Assembly: GCF_026802175.1 (NCBI RefSeq)
Contig: NZ_CP113797.1
Coordinates: 783,026 to 847,025, forward strand
DNA: 64,000 nt
DNA from: Thermocoleostomius sinensis A174
GTDB lineage: Bacteria > Cyanobacteriota > Cyanobacteriia > Elainellales > Elainellaceae
Direction of reading: 5' to 3'
Shown one piece after another: positions 8,127-16,985 of the stretch. Both the position numbers and the translations under genes were made by a program. The notes under the pieces are model-generated. The model had not been told where the DNA came from and searched no databases. It saw nothing but the letters and a program-made list of their open reading frames with translations. The stretch's first letter is position 1. Every line of letters starts with the position of its first letter.

Positions 8127-11100
8127 TTACAATTCACTCATTAGAAAGGTGGCAATTCTCCAGGGTGCGATCGGGCTAGGCGCTTGAGTAGTTGGGCGCT
8201 CTAGTAAATTAGCCGACTTCACAGCCTTAACGTTGAGCCGTTGACCCAGAATGGGGCTGAACCCACTTGACCAGTCAATGGTGGCGGACTGTCCGTGGCT
8301 TTCGTAGCAGCGGATTATCCATTGATCTGGCGATTCTTCTGATCGCTTGAAGGCCGAAAGCACAAGGTTATTGGCAGATAAGTTCACGAATTGCCCGCTA
8401 CTAGGGAGTGGAGAATGGGGAGTGGGAAGCGATGCGGTCGGTTGTGTTTGCACAATTCGCAAGGGTTGATTCAGTTCATAGCCGCGTCGGAGTGTGTGGG
8501 CAGTTTGCCAATTGCGATCGTGTGGATAGACCGCATACGTGAATTGGTGTAGGCCGCGATCGGCGTTGGGGTCGGGCCAGGCAGGGCTGCGCAGGAGCGT
8601 CAGGCGAATTTGATGCGGTTGGCAGTCATAGCCATGTTTGCCGTCGCTGAGCACGCTGAATCCGTAGGAATTGTTGCTGGCCGTGTCGCTGAGATCAGCC
8701 CAACGTAGTGCTGGCACTTCCCACTTGGCTTTTTCGTGCGCAGTTTGGGGACGGGTCGATCGCTGAATGGCGCCAAAGGGAATGTCGTAGGTGGCAGTCG
8801 CTGCATCCATATTCAGGGGAAACGCCGCTTTGACCAGCACGTGCCGTTCTTGCCAATCTACCTGCGTTTGAATTTTCAGGACGCGAGCGCCTTTGTCTAA
8901 TACATAAACTTGATGAAATGTAGATTGCCCTAGTTTGCGCACAACGCGAATGCGAGTCATGATCGCCCCCTTTGCTTCGTACTGAATACTGATTAGTTGC
9001 GGTGCAGGCAAGGGATATTGTGCATATTTCGGATCAATATTCCAGGCATCCCAGTATTGTCCGCTGTCGCGAAATGCCTGTAGTTGATTACCAGGACGGC
9101 TGAGCATGTCGCGCTTGTGGACACGATCGAACAGGCGAGATAAATTGCCCGTTGTTGGATCAACCGTGACTTGCAAAAACTCGTTCTCTAAAACAAAAAC
9201 ATTCGTTGGCCAGGGTTTTGTCACCGATCGCCCCTCTTTCTCAGGACAGAGCCAGAAGCTGCGATAGCCAACGCCGGGAATATTTTCAGCCAAGAAAGAC
9301 AAATGCCAGAAATAGCTGCCGTTACGGTTTTCAAACTCAAGCTGTGAGTCGATCGGTCGTCCGTTTAAATCGCAGATCTGCCAGTAACATTTCTGTTCCG
9401 CAAAACCGGATTGTTCTACTGAAACCGTCACCACTTCCGATCGAGTCCAGTTCAGTTGGTTGAATACCACGATCGTTCGAGCATTGGTGTGGGGAGGCGG
9501 GGGAAACTGAATTTGTTGCGCCAAGGAGTGTAATGCTCGATCGCGAATAGTTTTACCGGTTTGGGCCGCCGTTTCCCAATCCCAGTTAGCATCTATAAAC
9601 ACCTCCGGAATGGACGAGCCTGGCAAAATATCATGGAAGTGATTGAACAGCACTTGTTTCCAAGCCGTTTCGATCGCTGCTTGCGGATAGGGCTGATTCA
9701 GCAGCAGCGTGGTTAGCGACGCAAACAATTCCGCTTCGTAGAGCACATCCTCACAGCGACGATTCCACCATTTTTGGTCCGCATGAGTGGTGTAGCAGCC
9801 GCGATGGAATTCTAGGTAAAGTTCGTTGTTCCAAGTGGGGAGATTGGGAATTGAGGGTTGGGGGTTAGAGGTTGACCGGGTCTTGATTTCGTCGAGAAAG
9901 GTTTGGGCGGTGGTAAATTCCAGTTGCGGAAAGAAGGGAGACTGTTGCCACCGCCGCGCCATTTCTAACATATCGCGGGTAGGGCCGCCGCCATGATCAC
10001 CTACGCCTGGCAGCCAGAAAGCCGTTTGTTGCTTGGTTTTGGTCTCCCACGTGCGGGCATAGGTTGCCATTTTTATTGGATCAATGCCTTCGCCGATCGG
10101 AGCCGAGTTGAGGCTGAGAATCTTTGTGCCATCCAATCCTTGCCACCAAAATAGATCATGGGGAAATTGGGTGGTGTCATTCCAGCGCAGCTTTTGCGTC
10201 ACAAAGTATTCCACGTCACCTTGCTGAAGAATTTGGGGAAACTGCCAGCAGAAGCCAAACGTATCAGGCAACCAGGCAATGATGCTCACTTGACCAAACT
10301 TCTCTTTTACATAGCGTTGCCCATACAGCACTTGCCGCGCCAGCGATTCTCCGTTGACGAGATTCAGTTCCGGCTCGATCCACAGTCCCGCGATCACCTC
10401 CCATTGCCCGGCGACTATCTGGTTTTTGATGGCTGCAAATAGCTCTGGACGGTTATTTTCAATCCAGGCATAAAGTGCAGGGGTTGAGTGTCCAAAGATT
10501 AATTCAGGAAATTCTTGCTGAAGCTGGAGCACCGACTGAAATGTACGTTCTGCCACTTGCCAGGTTTCACTGACGGGCCACAGCCAGGCCAAATCCAGGT
10601 GAGCATGTCCCAATAGCTGAATTTTCCGGTGTTTGAGTAAACTGCTGAGCGGTTGAAGTTGTTGCCGCAGTGCCGTCAAACCTCGATCGAAACTGGCACG
10701 ATCGGTGACGGTCAGTACCGACCAAGGCAACGTTTCGGTTGCCGTTGCCACACTGGCTAGTTTGTCGGGAGCGAAGGTTGTGAGATAGTCCTGCAATACC
10801 GCTAGCTCATCGGCAACAAAGCTCGGTTCTGGTGGATTCAAGCTCTGATTGGGGCGTTCATAGAAACAGATCGATCGCACCAGTGCCCCATTATCGTGTC
10901 CCGGACTCACCAAACGAATTGCCACCTCGATTGCATCTTGAATGTTTACCGATGCACTCAGCAGAATGCGCGTCACCGCATCAAACAAGTCGCCTTCCTG
11001 TACCAGTTTGCCGTTGACATAAATTTGTGCGTTCTCTGCCCACCACGTCAGCCCCAGTCGCAGCGTCAACCCTTGCAGATAATAGCCTTGCAAATTATGC

Positions 11101-11363
11101 GGTACGACAATCCGCTGTCCCAGCCACAACACCTTACGACCTTTGACCCACGTGACATGACCGCGATCGTTGCGTGTCACCGTTGCCCAGCGTTGCCACG
11201 TCGTAGACTGTGTTGCTTGAGCAACTGGTAAATCTCCTAAATGCGATCGCCAACCAGCCTGAACATCCAATTGAGTTAACTGCCGCAATCGATGAATTGT
11301 GGCGGAGATCCGATCGCCCGCAGACGGATTTTTCAACGCAGCAGAAGTGGCAAAGTTCGTCAT
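8127..11363 (-). CDS. Alpha-mannosidase, glycoside hydrolase family 38
   Basis: About 1078 residues from the ATG at 11363, behind GAGGA; a longer frame to 11498 adds residues derived from a repeat-rich spacer. Catalytic-domain hallmarks: zinc ligands in LLGHAHLDLAWLWP, the nucleophile aspartate in WLPDTFGFCWQFP, and GVGDHGGGPTRD. A helical middle domain (WWNRRCEDVLYEAELFAS) and C-terminal beta-sandwich domains follow. No signal peptide is seen, so it is probably cytoplasmic. It likely trims alpha-mannosides from oligosaccharides or glycans. Two low-complexity loops (NPQPSIPNLPTW and PTASLPTPHSPLP) are encoded by heptamer repeats. It is convergent with ado. Confidence 0.93.
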   Translation of the reverse strand: MTNFATSAALKNPSAGDRISATIHRLRQLTQLDVQAGWRSHLGDLPVAQATQSTTWQRWATVTRNDRGHVTWVKGRKVLWLGQRIVVPHNLQGYYLQGLTLRLGLTWWAENAQIYVNGKLVQEGDLFDAVTRILLSASVNIQDAIEVAIRLVSPGHDNGALVRSICFYERPNQSLNPPEPSFVADELAVLQDYLTTFAPDKLASVATATETLPWSVLTVTDRASFDRGLTALRQQLQPLSSLLKHRKIQLLGHAHLDLAWLWPVSETWQVAERTFQSVLQLQQEFPELIFGHSTPALYAWIENNRPELFAAIKNQIVAGQWEVIAGLWIEPELNLVNGESLARQVLYGQRYVKEKFGQVSIIAWLPDTFGFCWQFPQILQQGDVEYFVTQKLRWNDTTQFPHDLFWWQGLDGTKILSLNSAPIGEGIDPIKMATYARTWETKTKQQTAFWLPGVGDHGGGPTRDMLEMARRWQQSPFFPQLEFTTAQTFLDEIKTRSTSNPQPSIPNLPTWNNELYLEFHRGCYTTHADQKWWNRRCEDVLYEAELFASLTTLLLNQPYPQAAIETAWKQVLFNHFHDILPGSSIPEVFIDANWDWETAAQTGKTIRDRALHSLAQQIQFPPPPHTNARTIVVFNQLNWTRSEVVTVSVEQSGFAEQKCYWQICDLNGRPIDSQLEFENRNGSYFWHLSFLAENIPGVGYRSFWLCPEKEGRSVTKPWPTNVFVLENEFLQVTVDPTTGNLSRLFDRVHKRDMLSRPGNQLQAFRDSGQYWDAWNIDPKYAQYPLPAPQLISIQYEAKGAIMTRIRVVRKLGQSTFHQVYVLDKGARVLKIQTQVDWQERHVLVKAAFPLNMDAATATYDIPFGAIQRSTRPQTAHEKAKWEVPALRWADLSDTASNNSYGFSVLSDGKHGYDCQPHQIRLTLLRSPAWPDPNADRGLHQFTYAVYPHDRNWQTAHTLRRGYELNQPLRIVQTQPTASLPTPHSPLPSSGQFVNLSANNLVLSAFKRSEESPDQWIIRCYESHGQSATIDWSSGFSPILGQRLNVKAVKSANLLERPTTQAPSPIAPWRIATFLMSEL
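8404..8427. repeat. Heptamer tandem repeat inside the mannosidase gene (C-terminal part)
   Basis: On the plus strand the units GGGAGTG / GAGAATG / GGGAGTG / GGA follow at a 7-bp period. The encoded minus-strand segment is a Pro/Ser/Thr loop (PTPHSPLPSSG) between strands of the C-terminal beta-sandwich domain. This is STRR-like DNA placed within a coding region. Confidence 0.65.
9844..9871. repeat. Heptamer tandem repeat inside the mannosidase gene (central part)
   Basis: Four 7-bp units, TTGGGAA / TTGAGGG / TTGGGGG / TTAGAGG, lie in register. On the coding strand they give the loop SNPQPSIPNLP, just before the family-conserved WNNELYLEFHRG block, and look like an insertion in a surface loop. 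Confidence 0.7.
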
Positions 11364-11434
11364 ATTCCTCGATAAGATCAGAGCAGCACTGGGTTTGTTA
11401 TACCCAACTTGCCCCACGTCGGACGAAAGATGAA

Positions 11435-11455
11435 GGATAAAAGATAAAGGATAAA
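11435..11455. repeat. STRR-like GGATAAA repeat
   Basis: The units GGATAAA / AGATAAA / GGATAAA follow each other at a 7-bp period in the spacer between the divergent mannosidase gene and the next rightward gene. Confidence 0.6.
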
Positions 11456-11566
11456 AAAGTTTGTATTTTGTTACTGAGCTTGTCCACCCGTCCTTCACTT
11501 CACCCTACTGTTGTCAAGTTTCGCGTTTCGCCTTCAGCCTCTAGCCTTTCTTACCCCCCTCCTGCC

Positions 11567-12964
11567 ATGCCTACTGGACGCTTTCAAAGTCGATTTCTGA
11601 GCTTTGTCTCGCAGCAATCATTGCGGTTTCGAGACAAAACAGGTCAAGCATGGCGGCAGATGAAGATTACGGCGGCATGGGGAGCACAGATTTTGCTGTA
11701 TCCCATCTATGCAGCGTTTCAAACTACGCGATTGGTGAGTCGTCAGATGGGGCAAGCAGTGCAACGAGTGATTCCTCAGCTACAATCCGCTAAGCCGTCG
11801 TCTCCAGTTCCCACATCAGCTTCTCACGACGCACCATTCGCATTCACCTCGGATGGACCGATTCAAAATACACTTCAGGCGATCGATGCGGTGATTCAAT
11901 CCCTACCTGCTACCTCAATTGCGACTCAGTTATGTGCTAGTGAATCAGCAGAGGGCGCGATCGAACACCGTCCTAGCGCTGCCCTTCATGCTATTGCTCA
12001 TTCAAACCCATCCCATTTATCCGTTCAACGCTTGCAGATTCATGGTGTGGCTTCTTCAATCGATACCCGCTCGTTGGTGCTTGTCACAATTGAAAACCGT
12101 ATTTTGGACATTTTGACCCCTGAACAACAACGCCACTTGCAACAACGCATGGTGGCTGAACTCGTGACCTATCACCAACAGCGCCGATCGCTTCAGTCTG
12201 CTCGATCGTTCAACTTTCTACCGCTGCCTGCCGACCGTCCCAATGCCTTTTTGCCAATTCGGGCCTTCTATCGCTTGATGGCTTGGATGCAGACAACTCC
12301 GATTGCAATTGCCACCAATCTATTTCAGGAATCGCACCTGGCCCTATTGCATGCCGCAAAAACAGAGGCAATCGCCCACCTACCAACTGCCCAATACTCC
12401 TTGCGATCGGCAGATCGTCCGTGGCTTCGTTTGAATCAAGCTTTTGATGGGGTGCTCGATCAATCGGCTATTCCATCCTCTTCAGCTTCTAGGCAGCTTT
12501 CCTCCAGTCAAGCGTCTGCCCCAGCGGCCCCTTCGATCTCACCTTCCGTCCCTCAACCTTGGCTAACATGGGAGAGCCTGTTTCAGCAACGCCCGACTCC
12601 ACCGTCTACATCCGAATGGGATTTGTTTCATCCGGCTCCTGAACATAAGCTCGTTACACGGAAATCTTCAGCCATTCGAAACCAGCGATCGACCAAGTCA
12701 TCTGGAGATGTTACTCCGTTGTCCGAAGACGTGCTATCTCCTACGGTATTTACTCCTCAACCTTCCAACCTTGCCACCGCAGACACCCCTACCACTGAAA
12801 CGGGGATTTCTACCACCTGGGTGGATATTGATGCCGAAGTCCAACTGGTTGCTTATGTCAAACACCCGCTGGAACAACTACTTGACTGGCTCGATCGCGG
12901 GATGGTTTGGATCGAAGAGAAACTTGCAAAAACCCTTTCTTGGCTGCGCGATCGGTTATCTTAA
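11567..12964 (+). CDS. Conserved hypothetical protein with disordered C-terminal half
   Basis: I do not recognise a named family. From the ATG at 11567 the protein has 465 residues; an ATG/TTG-free upstream extension to 11468 starts on a TTG and looks unlike protein. Three ordered parts are visible: an amphipathic, basic N-terminal region (about 1-75, with ITAAWGAQILLYPIYAAFQTTR, possibly membrane-associated), a helical middle (SLVLVTIENRILDILTPEQ, about 165-210), and a Trp-rich C-terminal helix (LLDWLDRGMVWIEEKL). Between them lie long Ser/Pro/Thr-rich linkers. It ends 31 bp before tlyA and may be co-transcribed with it. Probably restricted to cyanobacteria (inference). Confidence 0.65.
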   Translation: MPTGRFQSRFLSFVSQQSLRFRDKTGQAWRQMKITAAWGAQILLYPIYAAFQTTRLVSRQMGQAVQRVIPQLQSAKPSSPVPTSASHDAPFAFTSDGPIQNTLQAIDAVIQSLPATSIATQLCASESAEGAIEHRPSAALHAIAHSNPSHLSVQRLQIHGVASSIDTRSLVLVTIENRILDILTPEQQRHLQQRMVAELVTYHQQRRSLQSARSFNFLPLPADRPNAFLPIRAFYRLMAWMQTTPIAIATNLFQESHLALLHAAKTEAIAHLPTAQYSLRSADRPWLRLNQAFDGVLDQSAIPSSSASRQLSSSQASAPAAPSISPSVPQPWLTWESLFQQRPTPPSTSEWDLFHPAPEHKLVTRKSSAIRNQRSTKSSGDVTPLSEDVLSPTVFTPQPSNLATADTPTTETGISTTWVDIDAEVQLVAYVKHPLEQLLDWLDRGMVWIEEKLAKTLSWLRDRLS

Positions 12965-12995
12965 CTCCCACCCCCTAACCCCACCCCTACCTACC

Positions 12996-13832
12996 TTGAC
13001 CAAACAACGCCTCGACACCCTTCTTGTAGAACGGCAACTCTGCAACTCTCGCCAGCAGGCCCAGCGGTTGATTCGGGCAGGCGAGGTCATGGTCAATCAA
13101 CAGGTAGTGGATAAACCTGGAACCGAAATTGAAGAGGTTGCCGAGATTCAGATCAAACACCGATCGCCCTATGTTTCCAGGGGAGGGGAAAAACTTGCCA
13201 AAGCTCTACAAGAATTTAATGTGCCAGTGAGCGATCGGGTGTGTCTGGACGGTGGCATTTCGACGGGTGGCTTCACCGATTGTTTGCTGCAAGCCGGGGC
13301 AAAGCTGGTATATGGCATTGATGTGGGCTATGGGCAAGTGGCCTGGAGTTTGCGTCAAGATGCACGTTTGATTTTGCGGGAGCGCACAAACTTACGCCAT
13401 CTCACGCCCGCAGATCTGTATGCAGACAATCGACCGCTGCCTGACCTTGGTGTAGTGGATGTATCGTTTATCTCCCTCACCAAAGTTCTGTTGCCCCTTT
13501 GGCATTTGCTGCAACCGCCGCGTGAAGTGATTTTGCTGGTGAAGCCGCAGTTTGAAGTGGGGCGCGAGAAGGTCGGCAAAAAAGGTGTGGTACGTGAAAC
13601 CCGCGATCAGGCAGAGGCGATCGATCAGGTATTGCAAGCAGCGCAAGCATTGGGTTGGGACTATCACGGCTTAACCTGGTCGCCCTTATTAGGACCAGCC
13701 GGTAATATTGAATATTTGCTGTGGTTAAGTGAACCGCAACAGAGTGAGCGCGATCGATCAACGCTTGATATAGCTGCACTGGAGCAACTGACCAAAGCGG
13801 CGCAGCAGTCCTTGCGACAGTCCATGACTTAG
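12996..13832 (+). CDS. tlyA: TlyA family S4-domain rRNA 2'-O-methyltransferase
   Basis: The 278-residue protein begins at a TTG (12996) giving MTKQRLDTLLVERQL, the canonical S4 RNA-binding start; the open frame extends further upstream only through the previous gene. The S4 domain spans residues about 3-65 and ends at SPYVSRGGEKLAKAL. An FtsJ-like Rossmann methyltransferase follows, with the SAM site LDGGISTGGFTDCLL (Gly where many family members have Val/Ala) and the later motifs VVDVSFISL and LVKPQFE. Known members 2'-O-methylate 16S C1409 and/or 23S C1920 and were once called hemolysin A. Likely an operon with the hypothetical gene before it. Confidence 0.92.
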   Translation: MTKQRLDTLLVERQLCNSRQQAQRLIRAGEVMVNQQVVDKPGTEIEEVAEIQIKHRSPYVSRGGEKLAKALQEFNVPVSDRVCLDGGISTGGFTDCLLQAGAKLVYGIDVGYGQVAWSLRQDARLILRERTNLRHLTPADLYADNRPLPDLGVVDVSFISLTKVLLPLWHLLQPPREVILLVKPQFEVGREKVGKKGVVRETRDQAEAIDQVLQAAQALGWDYHGLTWSPLLGPAGNIEYLLWLSEPQQSERDRSTLDIAALEQLTKAAQQSLRQSMT

Positions 13833-13913
13833 CTGTCCCCCTACTGTTTCGTGCGCTCAAGCCTGATACAGTGGAATAGCTGTTGTATCACCGAGAGGAC
13901 CGCCGTTCCACCT

Positions 13914-14030
13914 ATGCAACGACTGTGGGATGTTCTCAATATTGTCATTTTCTTTTTGCTGATTGCGTTTATCGGCAATAGCCTATTTCGGTTGGTGATG
14001 TTCTACCTACAGGGTGCTCCAACTCCGTAA
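13914..14030 (+). CDS. 38-residue single-pass membrane miniprotein
   Basis: ATG 13914 to TAA 14030 encodes 38 residues. One strong transmembrane segment (VLNIVIFFLLIAFIGNSLF, about residues 7-25) is followed by a short amphipathic stretch and a PTP tail. GAGAGGA lies about 14 bases upstream, a loose spacing. It sits between tlyA and the DUF2470 gene, all rightward. Size and topology resemble the many small thylakoid or inner-membrane subunits of cyanobacteria, but I match no named one. Composition is clearly protein-like, so I think it is real. Confidence 0.55.
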   Translation: MQRLWDVLNIVIFFLLIAFIGNSLFRLVMFYLQGAPTP

Positions 14031-14065
14031 TAACCAATTAGTAGTCAGAAGCAGAGGAATTTATC

Positions 14066-14350
14066 ATGGCGAACGCCTTTATCCCCGAAATTAGCGATCG
14101 GATCTGTAGCCACATGAATGATGATCATGCCGATGCTGTCGCCCTGTATGCCAAGGTGTTTGGCAATGAACCCGACACGATTGCCGCCACAATGCAGAAG
14201 ATTGATGCCCAGGGGATGGATCTAACTGTGCAAACACCCGATGCCCAGAAATCTGTGCGCATTGCCTTCGATCATGATTTACAAGATGCGGAAGACGCAC
14301 ACCACACATTAATTGCTATGGTGAAGCAAGCAAGGCAGGCTGGCCCCTAA
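14066..14350 (+). CDS. DUF2470 domain protein (HugZ C-terminal-like)
   Basis: The 94-residue protein is almost entirely one DUF2470 domain: the signature ICSHMNDDHADAVALYAKVF at residues about 10-30 and a C-terminal helix ending DAHHTLIAMVKQA. In larger proteins this domain follows a split-barrel FMN/heme-binding domain (HugZ-type heme oxygenases, chloroplast glutamyl-tRNA reductase-binding protein). Here it stands alone, as is common in cyanobacteria. A role in heme/tetrapyrrole metabolism is only inferred. AGAGGA lies upstream of the ATG. The 3' end overlaps the convergent phosphatase gene by 4 bp. Confidence 0.85.
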   Translation: MANAFIPEISDRICSHMNDDHADAVALYAKVFGNEPDTIAATMQKIDAQGMDLTVQTPDAQKSVRIAFDHDLQDAEDAHHTLIAMVKQARQAGP

Positions 14351-16860
14351 GGAATGGGGGGTATCTTTCTCTTTGTTTGACTGATTGGCTGAACGATGGG
14401 CAGGGTAGGGGGTGGAAGCTCTAGGTCCAGCGGAACAGTATAGCGGCTATAAACGACTGTGCCCGGTTCCCAGGGAGCGTACCAATGCAGATCGTGATGA
14501 ACTAAGTAGGTTTCAGACTGCGCCGACCAGTGGAACTGCACCAAACCAATATTGTTGAGACCCACCACTTCGCGCCCTTCTTGCAGCCAGCGGTTATGCC
14601 AAAAGTGCTGCACAAACCAGTGTGTCAAGCGGTGTAGCCAAGTTTGGGGTGGACGAGTTGACAGGCTCGATCGCACCGACACCCTTTGAGCAGGTTGGCG
14701 CTTGCTCCATTCGATATGGTATCGCCAATCGGGAAAAGCTTGGGGCAGACGGACTGCGATATCCCAGGCTAAGTTGCCATGAGTACGGTGCAACCGCTGA
14801 ACATCGGGGAGATGAGCAGGCGGCGGCAGGGGCTTGGTAGAGCGAAAGCCCAGAAACGATCGGACTTTGAGCAATTCTACAGGTTGTGTCCATCCAGCCC
14901 AATCCTGCGGTTTTTCTGCCACCAGCGATTTAATTTTTGTGTGTACAATGCGGGTTTTAAGCTCGGCGTTTTTGATAGCGCTGGAGGTTAGTTGCACCAA
15001 AACGTGGGGTTTTTCGGATCGATCCGGTTGAATTCGATCTGCCTGTAACAAATCCACCCGATCGTTCTCCAGTTGACGAGACCAATAGTGCAGACACACG
15101 GTCGAGCCATAGTGAATATCCCCAGAGAGGACAATAATTCGATCGCGTTGCTCAAACAGGGTATTCAACAGCTTCGAGAAGGCATGCTTATTGATGTTCC
15201 AGGCATCTCCCACATCGTTGTGAAAGGTTTTGCCTTGTTTCAGGTTCCATGTTTGTACCCAATCGATCGCTTCCAGGCTCACCAAGTTGGTCGGGGCCAC
15301 AACCAAAGTAGCTTCTAGCGGAAATTGTTCGGTTTGCCGACGCTGCCTCGACGACTGCATAGTTTGTCGTAACTGGCGATCGAAGGCGGTCGGACTAAGC
15401 AACATAGGCGGTGCATTGGTGGGCTGATCGGCAGGATAGCCGCGCCAAGTTCGAGTATCAAGCACTATCGCCTCATAGCGTGGACCTCGCACAACATAGT
15501 TCCACTCCAGCGCCTCCTTAGATCGATCGAGAATCAGCACTTGCCCATCCAGGCGAAACAGGGGGATTCCGGTAGCATCGCGATCAGGAATGCCTAAATA
15601 GCGCGCAATGTTTGTCTCGGCCGCTTGATCGGTTCCCTCCGAGGCGGCCCAGCGTTGGGCCGCCAGCAGCAATGATTCTCCCCGTGCTCCTGCCTCAAAA
15701 TCTTCTGGACGGTTGCCCCAGCCTTGAAAGAGCGCATAGGCCAACATGCCGTTTTGCACCGATCGCCGCCCCAAAGACTTACCGAGCACGCGCAAACACC
15801 ATTCTCGGTTTAAGTACCAGTCATCGGTTACATCATGATCATCGAAGATCATATATGTAGCGATATTGGCCAAGGCCCGCCGCACTTTTCCTAAGGTTTG
15901 GGCAAATGTTTCAATAATTTGGCGCTCTTGTTCCCAGGTTTTCGCCGCCTTGGACGATCGACCCACGGCGTTGGCACCAGGAAAATCCGTCCACAGCACC
16001 GGCGACCAAGCAAACAAATAGGTGGCACAGTATTCCCCAAATCCGAACAAGTGGCTTTTAGCACATTCGGGTTGATCATACAGTCCGGCGGTGAATCCGC
16101 CTATATCTTCGGCAACTTGGCTCCGTTGTCCCGGCAGTAGGTGGCACGGCAGCAGCGGAGCAACCCCGGAGTGCAACGCTGGATCGATCGGCAATGCTTC
16201 CTGCCAACCAAGCAGCGTATCGCCAGCATCGGTCAGCGCCATCAATAACGGATCAGCGACTTCATCGCCATAGATCTGATCGCCAGTGAGAAACAGTTGG
16301 TGCGGTCTAGTTTGAGCGATCGTGCAGTGTTGCTCTAGTAAGTCATCGAGAATGGGTAGAGCATCCCGCGCCCCACCATGAGCTTTGCGACAAGAGCCAT
16401 GCACAATCCGCAGATAGTTCAGATCGTCGGGCGGCAGGCAAAAGCTGGGAAGCTGATGGTCAAAATAACTAACCGACATGCGGGGTAGTGCCATAGAATT
16501 AAGCGCCTGTGGTAGGCTCCATGGCTCTGACTCCGACGAGTTGCCAACCGTCGATCGCTGAAATTTCAGATCATAGACATACACCTGTCCGGGCGTTAAG
16601 CGCTGCTGGGTGGTTCGGGCGGTTACTGCCACTAGATGCAGATGTTGTCCGATGGAAATGGTGGCTCGGCTGCCCTGCATCTGCAACTGGTCGATCGATC
16701 GGCCTTCTCCTTCCGTTGCATACACCTCCAGTGTCACATCGCAGGCCTGTCGCAGTGCCACCCACACCGTCACGGCATCTGGCTCGGTTCGTCGCAGAAT
16801 GGGCCCGGCTAAAATCAGCGGCAGGTGGAATAGGCGATCACTTAGCGGAGTCCAGGACAT
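14347..16860 (-). CDS. PhoD-like metallophosphatase
   Basis: The 837-residue protein has an N-terminal beta domain (RRTEPDAVTVWVALRQ, residues about 20-110) and a PhoD-type metallophosphoesterase core. Metal-site motifs are GSCRKAHGG, LTGDQIYGDEVADPLL (Asp and Tyr ligands), MIFDDHDVTDDWYLN and VLSGDIHYGST. PhoD enzymes are Ca/Fe-dependent phosphodiesterases or alkaline phosphatases, often exported by Tat. Here no twin-arginine or signal peptide is visible, and the protein is longer than classical PhoD (about 500-580), with a C-terminal domain of about 200 residues rich in Trp. It may therefore act inside the cell. The other phosphatase of the window is at 21.7-23.9 kb. Confidence 0.85.
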   Translation of the reverse strand: MSWTPLSDRLFHLPLILAGPILRRTEPDAVTVWVALRQACDVTLEVYATEGEGRSIDQLQMQGSRATISIGQHLHLVAVTARTTQQRLTPGQVYVYDLKFQRSTVGNSSESEPWSLPQALNSMALPRMSVSYFDHQLPSFCLPPDDLNYLRIVHGSCRKAHGGARDALPILDDLLEQHCTIAQTRPHQLFLTGDQIYGDEVADPLLMALTDAGDTLLGWQEALPIDPALHSGVAPLLPCHLLPGQRSQVAEDIGGFTAGLYDQPECAKSHLFGFGEYCATYLFAWSPVLWTDFPGANAVGRSSKAAKTWEQERQIIETFAQTLGKVRRALANIATYMIFDDHDVTDDWYLNREWCLRVLGKSLGRRSVQNGMLAYALFQGWGNRPEDFEAGARGESLLLAAQRWAASEGTDQAAETNIARYLGIPDRDATGIPLFRLDGQVLILDRSKEALEWNYVVRGPRYEAIVLDTRTWRGYPADQPTNAPPMLLSPTAFDRQLRQTMQSSRQRRQTEQFPLEATLVVAPTNLVSLEAIDWVQTWNLKQGKTFHNDVGDAWNINKHAFSKLLNTLFEQRDRIIVLSGDIHYGSTVCLHYWSRQLENDRVDLLQADRIQPDRSEKPHVLVQLTSSAIKNAELKTRIVHTKIKSLVAEKPQDWAGWTQPVELLKVRSFLGFRSTKPLPPPAHLPDVQRLHRTHGNLAWDIAVRLPQAFPDWRYHIEWSKRQPAQRVSVRSSLSTRPPQTWLHRLTHWFVQHFWHNRWLQEGREVVGLNNIGLVQFHWSAQSETYLVHHDLHWYAPWEPGTVVYSRYTVPLDLELPPPTLPIVQPISQTKRKIPPIP

Positions 16861-16985
16861 AACGATATTGTTGATGAAGGAGCAACTTTTAGACGAGAGA
16901 ACCGTTTAACACCGAGCCGTTCTCAAATGTGATCTAGCTAAGCTAGCATAGAGCGTCGTGGCTTGCATTCAAAGCATTTACATCT

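Noticed and set aside
8600-8806. Frames opposite or inside the mannosidase gene (also 9206-9463, 10158-10442, 10832-11440)
   Set aside because: All lie within a well-supported gene in other frames without own signals.
14594-16909. Many frames opposite the PhoD-like gene
   Set aside because: Shadows of a GC-rich coding region; none has domain motifs or ribosome sites.
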